In this document: positions 41,997 to 50,531 of the stretch, in pieces
Numbering within the stretch: position 1 is the first letter of the stretch
Layout of the letters: each line of letters begins with the position of its first letter
Origin: an uncultured Clostridia bacterium
GTDB lineage: Bacteria > Bacillota > Clostridia > Oscillospirales > CAG-272
DNA: 64,000 nt
NCBI GenBank assembly: GCA_946407735.1
Contig: CAMJPL010000007.1
Coordinates: 27,276 to 91,275 of the forward strand
Direction of reading: 5' to 3'
The notes under the pieces: model-generated
Told to the model about the DNA's origin: nothing
Database searches by the model: none
The model's input: the letters and a program-made list of their open reading frames with translations, nothing else
Made by a program: the position numbers and the translations under genes

Positions 41997-43802
41997 TCAG
42001 CCGTTGGCGGCTTCTTCGTTGATATCGTAGGCTACCGGAGCGGTCTCGGGCTCAGGCTCGGTCTCGACGGGCGAGGTCTCGGCCTCCGGCACCGCCGTCT
42101 CGGGAGCGGCTGTCTCGGGAGCTGCCGTCTCGGGTTCGGTTTCGGGAGCGGCGGTCTCAGGCTCCGTCTCGGGTACGGTCGTTTCAAGCTCTGTCTCGGG
42201 GACGGTCGTCTCAGGCTCCGTTTCGGGAACGGTAGTTTCGGGCTCGGTTTCGGGAGTGGTGGTCTCGGGCTCGGTCTCCGGAACGGTCGTCTCAGACTCC
42301 GTATCGGGAGCGGATGTCTCGGGAGCGTCGGTTTCAGGTACGGCAGTTTCAGGTGCGTCGGTTTCCGCCAGTGCGGTTTCCGGCAGGGCGGTTTCCGCCA
42401 AGGCGGTTTCAGGCAGAGGATCCGGGACGGCGGTTATGGCGGCCTGAGTCTGATCCGGATCCGTGTCACCTGCGCCCGAGCGGACGGCTCCGGCGCGTCC
42501 CGTTATCGCGTCGATGATGCTGATCTCGGCCGATTCGCCGTATTTCGGTATCAGCACGGCGTATTTCACATAGACGTATGTGAGCGCCAGAAGGAGCAGC
42601 GCCGACAGAAGTATGCCGATTATCGCGACCGGCTTCCAGAGACCGGCCTTGTCGCCCGTCTCGACGTATACGATCTGCTTATCGCCCGGCTCCGCGGGAT
42701 GAGCGGGTGCTTCATTATTGGAGGCCTGACCGTCCGGCTGAGGCGCGGGAGGCTGTATCGGCGTTTCGGAGGTGTCGGCCCTTCTGGCGGCGCGCCTCGG
42801 GCGGACCTTCTGATTCTGGGCGGTGTCGTATTTCGTTACAGCGCCGTCGGTATGTGTGTTTTCCGGCACCGGCGGGACAAACGGCTGTTCCGGCTCGGCG
42901 GACGGGGCGTACTGATCTGTGATCTGCGGCTGCGGCATTTCAGGGAAGGATTCCGGGATGTCATACGCGGGCGACGGCTGATTTTTCTGAGCCGCGGTCT
43001 GCTGAGCCGAGGCATCCTGCGCGGCGGGCGGAACATATCCCTCCGGGCGGTCCTCCGGCAGAGGCTCGCTCGGCAGATCGTCGAACACCGGCGTCAGCTC
43101 TGGCGGCAGGAGCGGTTCGGGGGACGCCGCCGACGTGCGCGGCAGCTTGGTCTTTTCCCTCGCCGGGCGGACATACGGCTTATACGCCGGGCGGTTCGGG
43201 ATGTCGATCACCGGCGCGTCGAGGCGGCTGTGAGCCGTGAGGGTGTCGAGCTCGGCGCCGATGTCGACCGGGGTGTCGCCGGGGATCGGCTTCGTCCGTT
43301 CGCGCGGGCGGTTGAAATACTCGATCTCCTCCTCCTCGGACATCGGGAGGTCGTTTTTCGGCTGACGGATGTCAGCGTTCGCGGAGCTCGCCGAAGCGGA
43401 GGGCTCCTTTAATGAGCTGTCGGCGACTGCCGCGGGAGCGGGAGCCTCGGCCGGGATATCGGCGTTGTCGGGAGAATCCTTTGAGCCGCTCTCCGGAACT
43501 GAATTCAGGATCGACGTGAGCCCCTTCAGCGCCTCGCTGTCGCTTATCCGCTGACGGTAGAGCTCGTTTTTCTCGGCTGATGCCGAAACTGACGGCCAGC
43601 TCCCGGTCTCGTCGCTCTCGGCGCGTCCGGCGGACTGCACCTGCTCGACCGTCCCGCTGAACGCGAGAGCCACCTCGCGCGATATGCCGCACATCGGGCA
43701 GAACCGGTCGTCGCAGCTTATCCGGCAGACCGGGCAGGTCCAGACGATGCGTTTGCCGCTCTGCGCCTGCTCCGGGCTTACGTTGTTTTCGTTTTTATTC
43801 AT
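41997..43802 (-). CDS. Zinc-ribbon, single-pass membrane protein with Glu-Thr-Pro repeats
   Basis: A 601-residue protein. The N-terminal zinc ribbon (TCPVC...CPMCG, Cys 23/26/35/38) is followed by a ~350-residue Pro/Ala/Glu/Ser-rich disordered stretch. One transmembrane helix lies at ~391-416 (VAIIGILLSALLLLALTYVY). The C-terminal ~130 residues are made of roughly 8-residue units such as PETEPETT, mirrored in DNA by a ~24-bp periodicity between 42060 and 42420. The ribbon faces the cytoplasm and the repeats the outside. It may link the wall to a cytoplasmic sensor; no family is recognised. It lies between a lipoprotein and a kinase gene in one operon. Confidence 0.65.
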   Translation of the reverse strand: MNKNENNVSPEQAQSGKRIVWTCPVCRISCDDRFCPMCGISREVALAFSGTVEQVQSAGRAESDETGSWPSVSASAEKNELYRQRISDSEALKGLTSILNSVPESGSKDSPDNADIPAEAPAPAAVADSSLKEPSASASSANADIRQPKNDLPMSEEEEIEYFNRPRERTKPIPGDTPVDIGAELDTLTAHSRLDAPVIDIPNRPAYKPYVRPAREKTKLPRTSAASPEPLLPPELTPVFDDLPSEPLPEDRPEGYVPPAAQDASAQQTAAQKNQPSPAYDIPESFPEMPQPQITDQYAPSAEPEQPFVPPVPENTHTDGAVTKYDTAQNQKVRPRRAARRADTSETPIQPPAPQPDGQASNNEAPAHPAEPGDKQIVYVETGDKAGLWKPVAIIGILLSALLLLALTYVYVKYAVLIPKYGESAEISIIDAITGRAGAVRSGAGDTDPDQTQAAITAVPDPLPETALAETALPETALAETDAPETAVPETDAPETSAPDTESETTVPETEPETTTPETEPETTVPETEPETTVPETELETTVPETEPETAAPETEPETAAPETAAPETAVPEAETSPVETEPEPETAPVAYDINEEAANG

Positions 43803-43838
43803 ACTTTTCGACCATGATTAGAATCAAAACGGCGGCGG

Positions 43839-44660
43839 TCACAGCCATATCGGAAAATCGGTTATATGCCAGTAGGGGCGCGCGTCCATCTGCATTTTTA
43901 TCGTGAACTTCTCGGTGCCGTCGGGCTGGCCGGCGTCATCGAAGCGCTCGACTGTGACGATGAACTCGGCCGAGCTGAAATCGGTGAAATGGAAGTAGTA
44001 GTCGGTTATCTTGCCGTAATGGGTGTCCGAGCCTCTGTCTGCCTGTATCGCGCACAGCTCGCCGTCGATGTCGACGTAGTCGGCGCGCACCTTCATTATG
44101 CTGTCGGTGATCTCGGCCGTGAAGAAGTTGCGCAGGTATTTTCTCAGCCCCTCGTATGTCGTGATGCCGGGCAGATCGACGCGCTGATGGCAGGATTCGT
44201 CGAGATACGGTCCGTACAGCGGGGCGGTGGTGAGATAGAACCAGCTCCACGCCTCGACGGCGTTGTTGAACATCTTTCTTGCCGCCTCGGCGTCCATCCA
44301 GCCGCACTGCTGGTTCTTTTCGGAGAATTCCTCGGCGTATTTCTGATATTCGGGCGTCATCAGCCGGTCCGTCGTCTCGGCCTGCGTTACGCGGACCGGG
44401 CGCATCGTCTCGGGCTTCGCCGCCGTGGTCTCGCCGGGCGGGGAGGATACTGGATCGGTCTCGGGCGGGGCGTCCGTCCCGCCGACGGGAGGCTCGCTCT
44501 CGAAGCTGACGGCCGGCGTCGTCACGGCGTTTTGTCCGTCGTCGCCGCCGGACGCGAAGGGAAGGGCGGCGCATGACGCGGAGAGGGCGGCGGCGATGAC
44601 CGCCAGAAAAGCCGCGGCGGACCTTATTATCTTCTGCCGCCGCGCCGTCGGTGCTTTCAA
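43839..44660 (-). CDS. Lipoprotein, possibly IseA-like
   Basis: A 273-residue lipoprotein with lipobox LSASC (Cys 30), an acidic Pro/Thr linker (35-95) and a folded C-terminal domain. EAWSWFYLTT, then VDLPGITTYEGLRKYLRNFF and LCAIQADRGSD, are reminiscent of the IseA/YoeB inhibitor of DL-endopeptidases; that match is tentative. The start codon is TTG, with GGGAGG eight bases upstream, and gives a proper signal peptide. It heads the operon with the zinc-ribbon protein and the kinase. Confidence 0.6.
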   Translation of the reverse strand: MKAPTARRQKIIRSAAAFLAVIAAALSASCAALPFASGGDDGQNAVTTPAVSFESEPPVGGTDAPPETDPVSSPPGETTAAKPETMRPVRVTQAETTDRLMTPEYQKYAEEFSEKNQQCGWMDAEAARKMFNNAVEAWSWFYLTTAPLYGPYLDESCHQRVDLPGITTYEGLRKYLRNFFTAEITDSIMKVRADYVDIDGELCAIQADRGSDTHYGKITDYYFHFTDFSSAEFIVTVERFDDAGQPDGTEKFTIKMQMDARPYWHITDFPIWL

Positions 44661-44699
44661 AGCCGTTCCCTCCCTTGTTTACATAATTATTCACCTTAC

Positions 44700-44728
44700 A
44701 TTATACCATTTTTTCATCGGATTGTAAA
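44700..44728 (-). promoter_or_regulatory. Sigma-A promoter of the lipoprotein/zinc-ribbon/kinase operon
   Basis: TTTACA and TATAAT are 17 bases apart on the minus strand with ATGG before the -10. Confidence 0.8.
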
Positions 44729-44830
44729 GAGCAAAAGACGGATTGGTGCAAATTTTCTTCTTTAATTTCATTATTATTAACAATGGGACGGCGGCGCAGC
44801 CGCCGACGCGCGAATTATTTGAAAAAATCA

Positions 44831-44859
44831 TTGACAAAACGATGATTTTATGTTATCAT
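44831..44859 (+). promoter_or_regulatory. Sigma-A promoter of the SLH gene
   Basis: TTGACA and TATCAT are 17 bases apart with ATGT before the -10. Confidence 0.75.
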
Positions 44860-44906
44860 TGTAATGAACATGCGCATAAAAGCCATCATCCGGAGGAGAT
44901 AAAGTC

Positions 44907-45818
44907 ATGAAACGCGCCAGACTTACGGCCGTCCTTTTAGCGGCGGCGATGCTGATGTCCGCGCTCGCCGTCGTCTCTTACGCCGACAGCGGATCGGACA
45001 AATCGGTATATCCCTACTATTACAGCTATCCCTACCCGTATCCGTACGGCTATCCGGCCTACGGCTCGCCGTCGGCCTATCCGCTTACCGGATATCCCGC
45101 GACGATCTACCCGCCGTACGGCACGCCGATCGACGTCTATCCGTCATACGGCTACCCGGTCTACGTCGCCCGCCCGCCGTATTATCCGTCCTATCTGCCT
45201 TACCCGCTGCCGATAGTGCTCAAGCCGGCAGAGCCGGAGAAGTCGGAGACCGAGCCCGCCGAGGAGCCGAAGTGGGTGAATCCATTCAATGACATCCCCT
45301 ACGACGCCGATTATCTCGAGGCGCTCGAGTTCGTCGTGACGCGCGGTCTCTTCTCCGGCATCTCGGCGACCGAATTCGCTCCCGACGCTACGATGACCCG
45401 CGCGATGTTCGTGACGGTGCTCGGCAGGATCGCCGGAGTCAGCGTCTCGTCGTACAGGATGTCATCCTTCACCGACGTCTCTCAGGGGACATGGTACGCG
45501 CCCTACGTCGAGTGGGCCGCCGATAAGAATATCGTCTGCGGCTACGGCGACGGCACCTTCCGTCCGGAGGCGAATGTCACGATCGAGGAGGCGATCACCT
45601 TCCTCGCCCGCTTCGCCGGATACAAAAACGAGTACAACGACTACACGAACTTCATGAGCCGCTATTACGACACCGACGAGATCGACGAGTGGGCGCTCCC
45701 GTACATGGGCTGGGCCTCGGCTTACCTGATCTACAACGGCGTGAGAGGCTACCTGAATCCGCAGAAGCCGGCGACGCGCAGCGAGATCGCCGTCATCGTC
45801 TGGAACTTCGCGAAGTAA
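44907..45818 (+). CDS. S-layer homology protein with Tyr/Pro-rich region
   Basis: A 303-residue exported protein: signal peptide ending VVSYA, then a ~75-residue Tyr-Pro-rich stretch (YPYPYPYGYPAYGSP) with no charged residues for long spans. Three SLH motifs follow (FNDIPYDADYLEALEFVVTR; FTDVSQGTWYAPYVEWAADK; YDTDEIDEWALPYMGWASAY with ATRSEIAVIVWNFA). SLH domains bind secondary wall polymers, so it is wall-anchored. The Tyr-Pro part may be a spacer or adhesive. GGAGGAG precedes the ATG. Confidence 0.88.
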   Translation: MKRARLTAVLLAAAMLMSALAVVSYADSGSDKSVYPYYYSYPYPYPYGYPAYGSPSAYPLTGYPATIYPPYGTPIDVYPSYGYPVYVARPPYYPSYLPYPLPIVLKPAEPEKSETEPAEEPKWVNPFNDIPYDADYLEALEFVVTRGLFSGISATEFAPDATMTRAMFVTVLGRIAGVSVSSYRMSSFTDVSQGTWYAPYVEWAADKNIVCGYGDGTFRPEANVTIEEAITFLARFAGYKNEYNDYTNFMSRYYDTDEIDEWALPYMGWASAYLIYNGVRGYLNPQKPATRSEIAVIVWNFAK

Positions 45819-45839
45819 CTTCAAATTCAATAACTTATT

Positions 45840-45917
45840 GCAGGGGGAAGGAAAAACTTTTTCGGGAAAAAGCTTTTCCTTCCCCCTGCACCCCTATCCT
45901 TTTCAAAAAGCTTTTGT
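45840..45917 (-). repeat. Dispersed long-hairpin repeat, copy C
   Basis: Arms 45840-45863 and 45866-45889 pair over about 23 bp with one mismatch. The lead-in lies to the right and reads CAAAAGCTTTTTGAAAAGGA on the minus strand, so the element is inverted relative to copy A. It lies between the SLH and MBL genes. Confidence 0.85.
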
Positions 45918-45962
45918 ACAGGAATTAAATATTATCCAAAACGCATCGGCGATAATCTGAAT

Positions 45963-46829
45963 ATGAACGAAAACACCGTACTCTACCAGATAACCGAGAC
46001 GAGCGCGTATATGATGGCGTTCGTGCTGGTGACGAAAAACGACAACGCGATAGTGATCGACGGCGGAAGGCCGGAGGATATGCCGCTCGTGAAGGAGAAG
46101 ATCGGCGGCAGGCATATATCGGCGTGGATACTGACGCACGCGCACAACGACCATATAAGCGGCTTTGTCTTTGAGCTCGGGAGGAACGGCGGAGCCGATT
46201 TCGATATCGGGACGGTGTATTACAACTTCCCGCCGTACGACGAGCTGATAGGAAAGACCGACGTCGAGGATACAGACTATTTCCGCACCGAGCTGAATGA
46301 GATGCTCCCGGCGTTCGCCGCGGTGAGGGACAGGATCGCGCCGAAGGAGCATATCGTTCGTCAGGGCGAGTCGATAGAAATAGACGAAGTCCGCATAGAC
46401 TTCATCTACACCTGGCACGACGGCCTCACGTCGAACCCGATGAACGACAGCTCGCTCGTTTTCAAGGTGACGACGCCGAATAAAACCGTCCTGTTCCTCG
46501 GCGATCTCGGACCCGACGGCGGCGATGTCCTCTTCCGCGAGTCGAGGCATCTGCTGAAATCGGATATCGTCCAGATGGCGCATCACGGGCATATGAACGT
46601 CGGCATAGACGTGTACGCCGAGATCATGCCGGAGGCCTGCATGTGGTGCTGCCCTGACTGGCTCTATAACGAGCCCGAGGTGCCGAAGTACCTCTCCGAC
46701 ACCGAAAAGCTCCGGCGGATGGGGAGGATAAGGATGTACGGCACCGCCGTCACGCGGAAATGGATGGATATCCTCGGCGTGAAGAAGCATTACGTCACAA
46801 AGGACGGCACGCAGACGATAATACTGTGA
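45963..46829 (+). CDS. MBL-fold metallo-hydrolase
   Basis: A 288-residue protein with the metal-binding motif THAHNDHISG near residue 58, FLGDLGPDGG near 178 and MAHHGHMN near 205, in the ComEC-like MBL pattern. No signal peptide is present, so it is cytoplasmic. The substrate is unknown. No ribosome binding site is visible, and the hairpin repeat precedes it closely. Confidence 0.85.
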   Translation: MNENTVLYQITETSAYMMAFVLVTKNDNAIVIDGGRPEDMPLVKEKIGGRHISAWILTHAHNDHISGFVFELGRNGGADFDIGTVYYNFPPYDELIGKTDVEDTDYFRTELNEMLPAFAAVRDRIAPKEHIVRQGESIEIDEVRIDFIYTWHDGLTSNPMNDSSLVFKVTTPNKTVLFLGDLGPDGGDVLFRESRHLLKSDIVQMAHHGHMNVGIDVYAEIMPEACMWCCPDWLYNEPEVPKYLSDTEKLRRMGRIRMYGTAVTRKWMDILGVKKHYVTKDGTQTIIL

Positions 46830-46840
46830 GCGGAACACGG

Positions 46841-46867
46841 AAATCACCCTCGGATGAGGGGATTTTT
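46841..46867 (+). terminator. Intrinsic terminator of the MBL gene
   Basis: A ten-pair stem with one bulge, loop GGAT, followed by a run of T. Confidence 0.7.
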
Positions 46868-46901
46868 GATATCTTGAAAGTCTGATGAGGATCTGACATG
46901 A

Positions 46902-46931
46902 AAAAAGCAGTTCCCGAAGGAACTGCTTTTT
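46902..46931. terminator. Bidirectional terminator
   Basis: GCAGTTCC and GGAACTGC enclose CGAA, flanked by A6 and T5, between the convergent MBL and CBM9-like genes. Confidence 0.85.
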
Positions 46932-47003
46932 GATTGTCAAGTGTTAAGCGCTGAATCGCTCAGTGTCAAATCGCTCAGTGTTTTGAAAACGCTTCGCTTG
47001 CAC

Positions 47004-48023
47004 TCAGTGTTTCTTTCCTACGACAACGGCGGTGCCGAGAGCGGCTACGGCGGCGAGGATCACGACGGCGGCGGCGTCACCGGTCTGAGCGGCGGCAGCC
47101 GGAGCGGCGGGAGCGGCAGCGGGAGCCGGAGCGGCAGTCTCGGCGGCCGGAGCAGCGGTCTCAGCCGGAGCTGCGGCGGGAGCGGCGGTCTCGGCAGGAG
47201 CAGCCTCGGCGGGAGCCGGCTCGGGAGCCGGAGCCTCGGTCTCGGCGAACTGGGCTACGTCGGCCTCGGCGTAATCGCCGAGAGTCACGAAGTAGTAGTA
47301 GTAGGAGCCGTCGACGATGCCGGGGACGTTGATGTCAAGGATGTCGCCCGGGTTGCAGAGCACGATGCAGCGGAGCTGGATCTGAGCGCCGATGCTGGCC
47401 TTCCAGGTGTTGGCGATGGAGGTAGCCCACGGGAAAGCGGCTTCGTAAACGGTGGTCTTGGTGGCTTCGTCACGGGTGAACACATAGGTTCCGTTCGCCC
47501 ACTCGTCGTCCCAGTCGGTGTCGTCCTCAAGCCTGTTCACGGCGACCATGGAGGTTCCGTCGTCGGAGTTGAGACCGAGGAAGAAGGTGGTGCGGGTGGT
47601 GCGGTCGGGATCGGTGGCCATATCGAACTGGAATCCGTCGCCGGCCCATACGTTGCCGGAATCAACGGCTTCGTTCTCCTGAACGGGCTCTACGATAACG
47701 CCGCAGAAGTATACGTTGGTCTCGTCCCAGCGGTAGTACACCTTGATGTCGTCGCAGAAGGTGTCCTCTTCCATCTCGGAGATCTCGAGAGACTGGGCCT
47801 TTACGGCGAATCCGGCGTCCTCGGCCTGGTCGGCTCTGGTGAGGTGAGCGACCGGCTCGCCCCAGCCTTCGTTCTCATCGAAGTGACCGTCGATAGTCGG
47901 GACCTTGTAGGCCTTCGGAACGGTCAGAGGAGTGGTGCCGTCGGGATCAGCGAAGGATACGACCGACAGAAGCGAGGCCGCTACCGAAGCGGCGAGAAGG
48001 GAAGCGATGATTTTCTTTGTCAT
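47004..48023 (-). CDS. CBM9-like surface protein with QTGD C-terminal anchor signal
   Basis: A 339-residue exported protein with a signal peptide ending VVSFA. The CBM9/DOMON-like domain runs from about 30 to 255 (VPTIDGHFDENEGWGEP; VYYRWDETNVYFCGVIVEP; GDGFQFDMATDPDR). After an Ala/Pro/Glu linker it ends AAAQTGD, a hydrophobic helix and VGKKH. It is close in sequence to the next protein and more distantly related to that at 28231. It probably binds polysaccharide at the cell surface. GAGGT precedes the ATG. It has its own promoter and is separated from its neighbour by a terminator. Confidence 0.8.
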   Translation of the reverse strand: MTKKIIASLLAASVAASLLSVVSFADPDGTTPLTVPKAYKVPTIDGHFDENEGWGEPVAHLTRADQAEDAGFAVKAQSLEISEMEEDTFCDDIKVYYRWDETNVYFCGVIVEPVQENEAVDSGNVWAGDGFQFDMATDPDRTTRTTFFLGLNSDDGTSMVAVNRLEDDTDWDDEWANGTYVFTRDEATKTTVYEAAFPWATSIANTWKASIGAQIQLRCIVLCNPGDILDINVPGIVDGSYYYYFVTLGDYAEADVAQFAETEAPAPEPAPAEAAPAETAAPAAAPAETAAPAAETAAPAPAAAPAAPAAAAQTGDAAAVVILAAVAALGTAVVVGKKH

Positions 48024-48059
48024 AGCATTTTACCTCAATCTCATAATGATTGTGCTATA

Positions 48060-48088
48060 ATTATACAACCCTGTTTTAACTTTGTCAA
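48060..48088 (-). promoter_or_regulatory. Sigma-A promoter of the CBM9-like gene at 47004
   Basis: TTGACA and TATAAT are 17 bases apart on the minus strand with TTG directly before the -10. Confidence 0.85.
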
Positions 48089-48121
48089 TAGTTAAAGTGA
48101 TTTTTGTCGGAAAATGAAAGA

Positions 48122-48149
48122 AAATCTCTCCGCCGGAGCGGAGAGATTT
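48122..48149 (-). terminator. Intrinsic terminator
   Basis: A 12-bp stem (AAATCTCTCCGC with GCGGAGAGATTT), loop CGGA, T-rich on the minus strand. Confidence 0.85.
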
Positions 48150-48183
48150 CGGATAAATCATTTCAGAAGATCAATGATTTCTA

Positions 48184-49200
48184 TCAGTGTTTTTTCGCGA
48201 TGACCACGGCGGAGCCGAGAGCGGCGACGGCGGCGAGTATCACGACGCCGGCCATGTCACCGGTCTGAGCGGCGGCAGAGGGAGCGGCCGGAGCAGCGGC
48301 GGGAGCCGGAGCGGCAGTCTCGGCAGCCGGAGCGGCGGTCTCAGCCGGAGCAGCGGCGGCGGGAGCGGCAGTCTCGGCAGGAGTGGCCTCAGCGGCGGGA
48401 GCCGGCTCGGGAGCCGGAGCCTCGGTCTCGGCGAACTGGGCTACGTCCTCGGGGGCGTAGTCGGTGAGCTCGCAGTACCAGAAAGCGAGTCCGTCCTCGG
48501 TGGAGCCGACGACGTTGATGTCGAGCTCATCGTTCGGGTTGCAGAGGAGGAGCGGGCGGACCTGGATGTGAGCGCCGATCTCGGCCTTCCATTCGGTGTT
48601 GACGGCGTCGGCCCACGGAACGGCATACTCATAGGTGGTCAGCTTGGTAGCCTCGTCACGGGTGATGACGAGAGTGCCGGGAGCGGCGATGTCATCCCAC
48701 GGAGCGCCGTCCTCGATGGAGTTGGCCTTCGTCCAGATGGTGCCGTCCTCGGAGTTCATGGCGATGAAGAAGACGTCACGGGTGGCGCGGTCGAAATCGG
48801 TGGCGATATCCCACTGGAATCCGTCGCCGGCGTAGGCGTTGTCCTCGGAGTCGCAGAAGTTCTCAAAGACCTGCTCAACTACCTCGGCGGCGAAGTAGAT
48901 GTTGGTCTCGTCCCAGCGATACCATACGGTGATGGAATCGGCGAAGGACTCCTCATCGGCGTCCATATTGCCGTTGAGAGCGCCGTTCTCCTCGGTCATC
49001 TCGGAGCGTACCATCGAGCCGAGAGGAGCGCCCCAGCCTTCGTTGGGGTCGACGTGACCGTCGATGACCGGGACCTTATAGGCCTTCGGCATGACGTTCG
49101 GGAAGCATCTGTCCGGCAGATCGTCGGCGAAGGAAACCACCGACAGTACCGAGATCAGCATCGCCGCGACAACGGCGAGGGAAAGAATCTTTTTGTTCAT
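48184..49200 (-). CDS. CBM9-like surface protein with QTGD C-terminal anchor signal
   Basis: A 338-residue paralogue of the protein at 47004, with the same order: signal peptide (MNKKILSLAVVAAML to VVSFA), CBM9-like domain (VPVIDGHVDPNEGWGAP; VWYRWDETNIYFAAEVVE; GDGFQWDIATDFDRAT), Ala/Pro/Glu linker and AAAQTGD anchor ending IAKKH. The ATG at 49200 follows AGAGGTG; the frame seven codons longer is not needed. Two separately promoted copies suggest distinct ligands or dosage. Confidence 0.8.
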   Translation of the reverse strand: MNKKILSLAVVAAMLISVLSVVSFADDLPDRCFPNVMPKAYKVPVIDGHVDPNEGWGAPLGSMVRSEMTEENGALNGNMDADEESFADSITVWYRWDETNIYFAAEVVEQVFENFCDSEDNAYAGDGFQWDIATDFDRATRDVFFIAMNSEDGTIWTKANSIEDGAPWDDIAAPGTLVITRDEATKLTTYEYAVPWADAVNTEWKAEIGAHIQVRPLLLCNPNDELDINVVGSTEDGLAFWYCELTDYAPEDVAQFAETEAPAPEPAPAAEATPAETAAPAAAAPAETAAPAAETAAPAPAAAPAAPSAAAQTGDMAGVVILAAVAALGSAVVIAKKH

Positions 49201-49237
49201 GATATAACACCTCTTTCGCAATAAATGCTTGCGTATT

Positions 49238-49266
49238 ATTATACATCATAAATCAGTAAAAGTCAA
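49238..49266 (-). promoter_or_regulatory. Sigma-A promoter of the CBM9-like gene at 48184
   Basis: TTGACT and TATAAT are 17 bases apart on the minus strand with ATG directly before the -10. Confidence 0.82.
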
Positions 49267-49509
49267 CATCTTTTCGGAATTTTATTTAAGTAAAGCGTGA
49301 AAATTTCAATTAATTATACCGCCCGAAGACGGTCTGCGCATAAGACCGCTTCAAGGCCGCGGATAAATCACGGCGGACGAAAAATGAAATCCTGATTATT
49401 GTAATAGAAAAAAGCCGCCGCTTCTTCAGAAACGACAGCAATCCGACAGAAAATGAATAAAAGACAATAATATTTAACAACAATAATTGAATAATAAAAT
49501 TAAAAGTAT
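49267..49509. other. Intergenic AT-rich stretch, nothing recognised
   Basis: No gene, promoter or RNA could be supported. Short complementary blocks (GGCGG with CCGCC around 49370-49425) may fold weakly. The hairpin repeat copy D follows directly. Confidence 0.5.
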
Positions 49510-49587
49510 CAAAAGTCTTGAAAAGATGGGGTGGGGTTTGGGGAGGGGAAGGAAAACTTCTTCAGAAGTTTTCCTTCCCCTCCCCAA
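49510..49587 (+). repeat. Dispersed long-hairpin repeat, copy D
   Basis: Lead-in CAAAAGTCTTGAAAAGATGG, then a perfect 23-bp inverted repeat (arms 49538-49560 and 49565-49587, loop TTCA). It sits at the 3' end of the pantothenate kinase gene and may end its transcript. Confidence 0.88.
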
Positions 49588-49607
49588 GAAAAAATCCGCG
49601 TCCCCCG

Positions 49608-50456
49608 TCACTCCCCGTTCACACCGGTCAGGGCGGCGCCGATCACGGGGCCGAACTGGGCTTTTTCGGGGATGATGAAGTTCACTTTGAACATATCGCT
49701 CAGGTTCGTGAAGATCGAGCGGCACTGGGTCACGTTGGTCATGTTGCCGGTAAGGACGATGTCCTTCGTGTCATGGCTGCGGGCCGCGAAGATGCACATC
49801 ATGCCGATCGTCTCGAAGATCATGTTGATAAGGCCGAGAGCGATGTCCGGCTTGTCGGCGAGATCGCTTATCTTGCCGAAGTTGGCAGCCGTCATGTAGT
49901 CAGGCATGTCGGGGATGATGTCCTTCTTCGTGATGTCCTTTATGCGGAGGTCGATCTTGCTCAGATCCCCGGTTTCGGCAAGGTCAGCCACATGGCTCAC
50001 CGAGCTCATGCCGAGGAGAAGGCGCGACAAGCCGTTCAGCGTGCCGCCGCCGATGCCGGTGCCGCCCAGATATTCCATTTCGCGCCCCGCGACGGCGTAT
50101 ATCAGCGCCGTGCCGGTCCCCATCGACGCAACGATGGCCCGCGAGAGTCCCGACAGATACAGCCCGCCCAGACCCGTCGAGCGGAATTCCTCCACATGCA
50201 CGCAGGGGATGCTGTACAGCGGCTTGTCGATGTAGGTCGATCCCACGCCCGTCACGCGCACCTCGGCGATCTCGCCGAGGGATATCGAGTTCGAGTTCGT
50301 GAATTTGCCGAAGGCGCCGTAGACCGATGTGATCGGGTCGGTAGCGCGCACGTGCATCGGCTCGATCAGCTCCCATCCGCCGTCTGACGGGCGGAAGCCG
50401 CATATCTTCGTCGCCGAGCCGCCGACGTCGATGCCGATAATGTAGTTGTTTGACAT
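49608..50456 (-). CDS. coaW: Type II pantothenate kinase
   Basis: A 282-residue member of the ASKHA kinase fold that phosphorylates pantothenate, the first step of CoA synthesis. The N-terminal phosphate loop GIDVGGSATKICGF, the central SMGTGTALIYA and GGTGIGGGTLNGLS segments, and the C-terminal VLTGNMTN match CoaW-type enzymes. Length is right. AGGAA precedes the ATG. It is transcribed alone; a convincing promoter was not found. Confidence 0.88.
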   Translation of the reverse strand: MSNNYIIGIDVGGSATKICGFRPSDGGWELIEPMHVRATDPITSVYGAFGKFTNSNSISLGEIAEVRVTGVGSTYIDKPLYSIPCVHVEEFRSTGLGGLYLSGLSRAIVASMGTGTALIYAVAGREMEYLGGTGIGGGTLNGLSRLLLGMSSVSHVADLAETGDLSKIDLRIKDITKKDIIPDMPDYMTAANFGKISDLADKPDIALGLINMIFETIGMMCIFAARSHDTKDIVLTGNMTNVTQCRSIFTNLSDMFKVNFIIPEKAQFGPVIGAALTGVNGE

Positions 50457-50531
50457 TGAATGTTCCTGTCTTATGATGTACGCTTCTTTATATTATTGAT
50501 AATAATATTCCGTTTTTATCCATGTCCCCGC

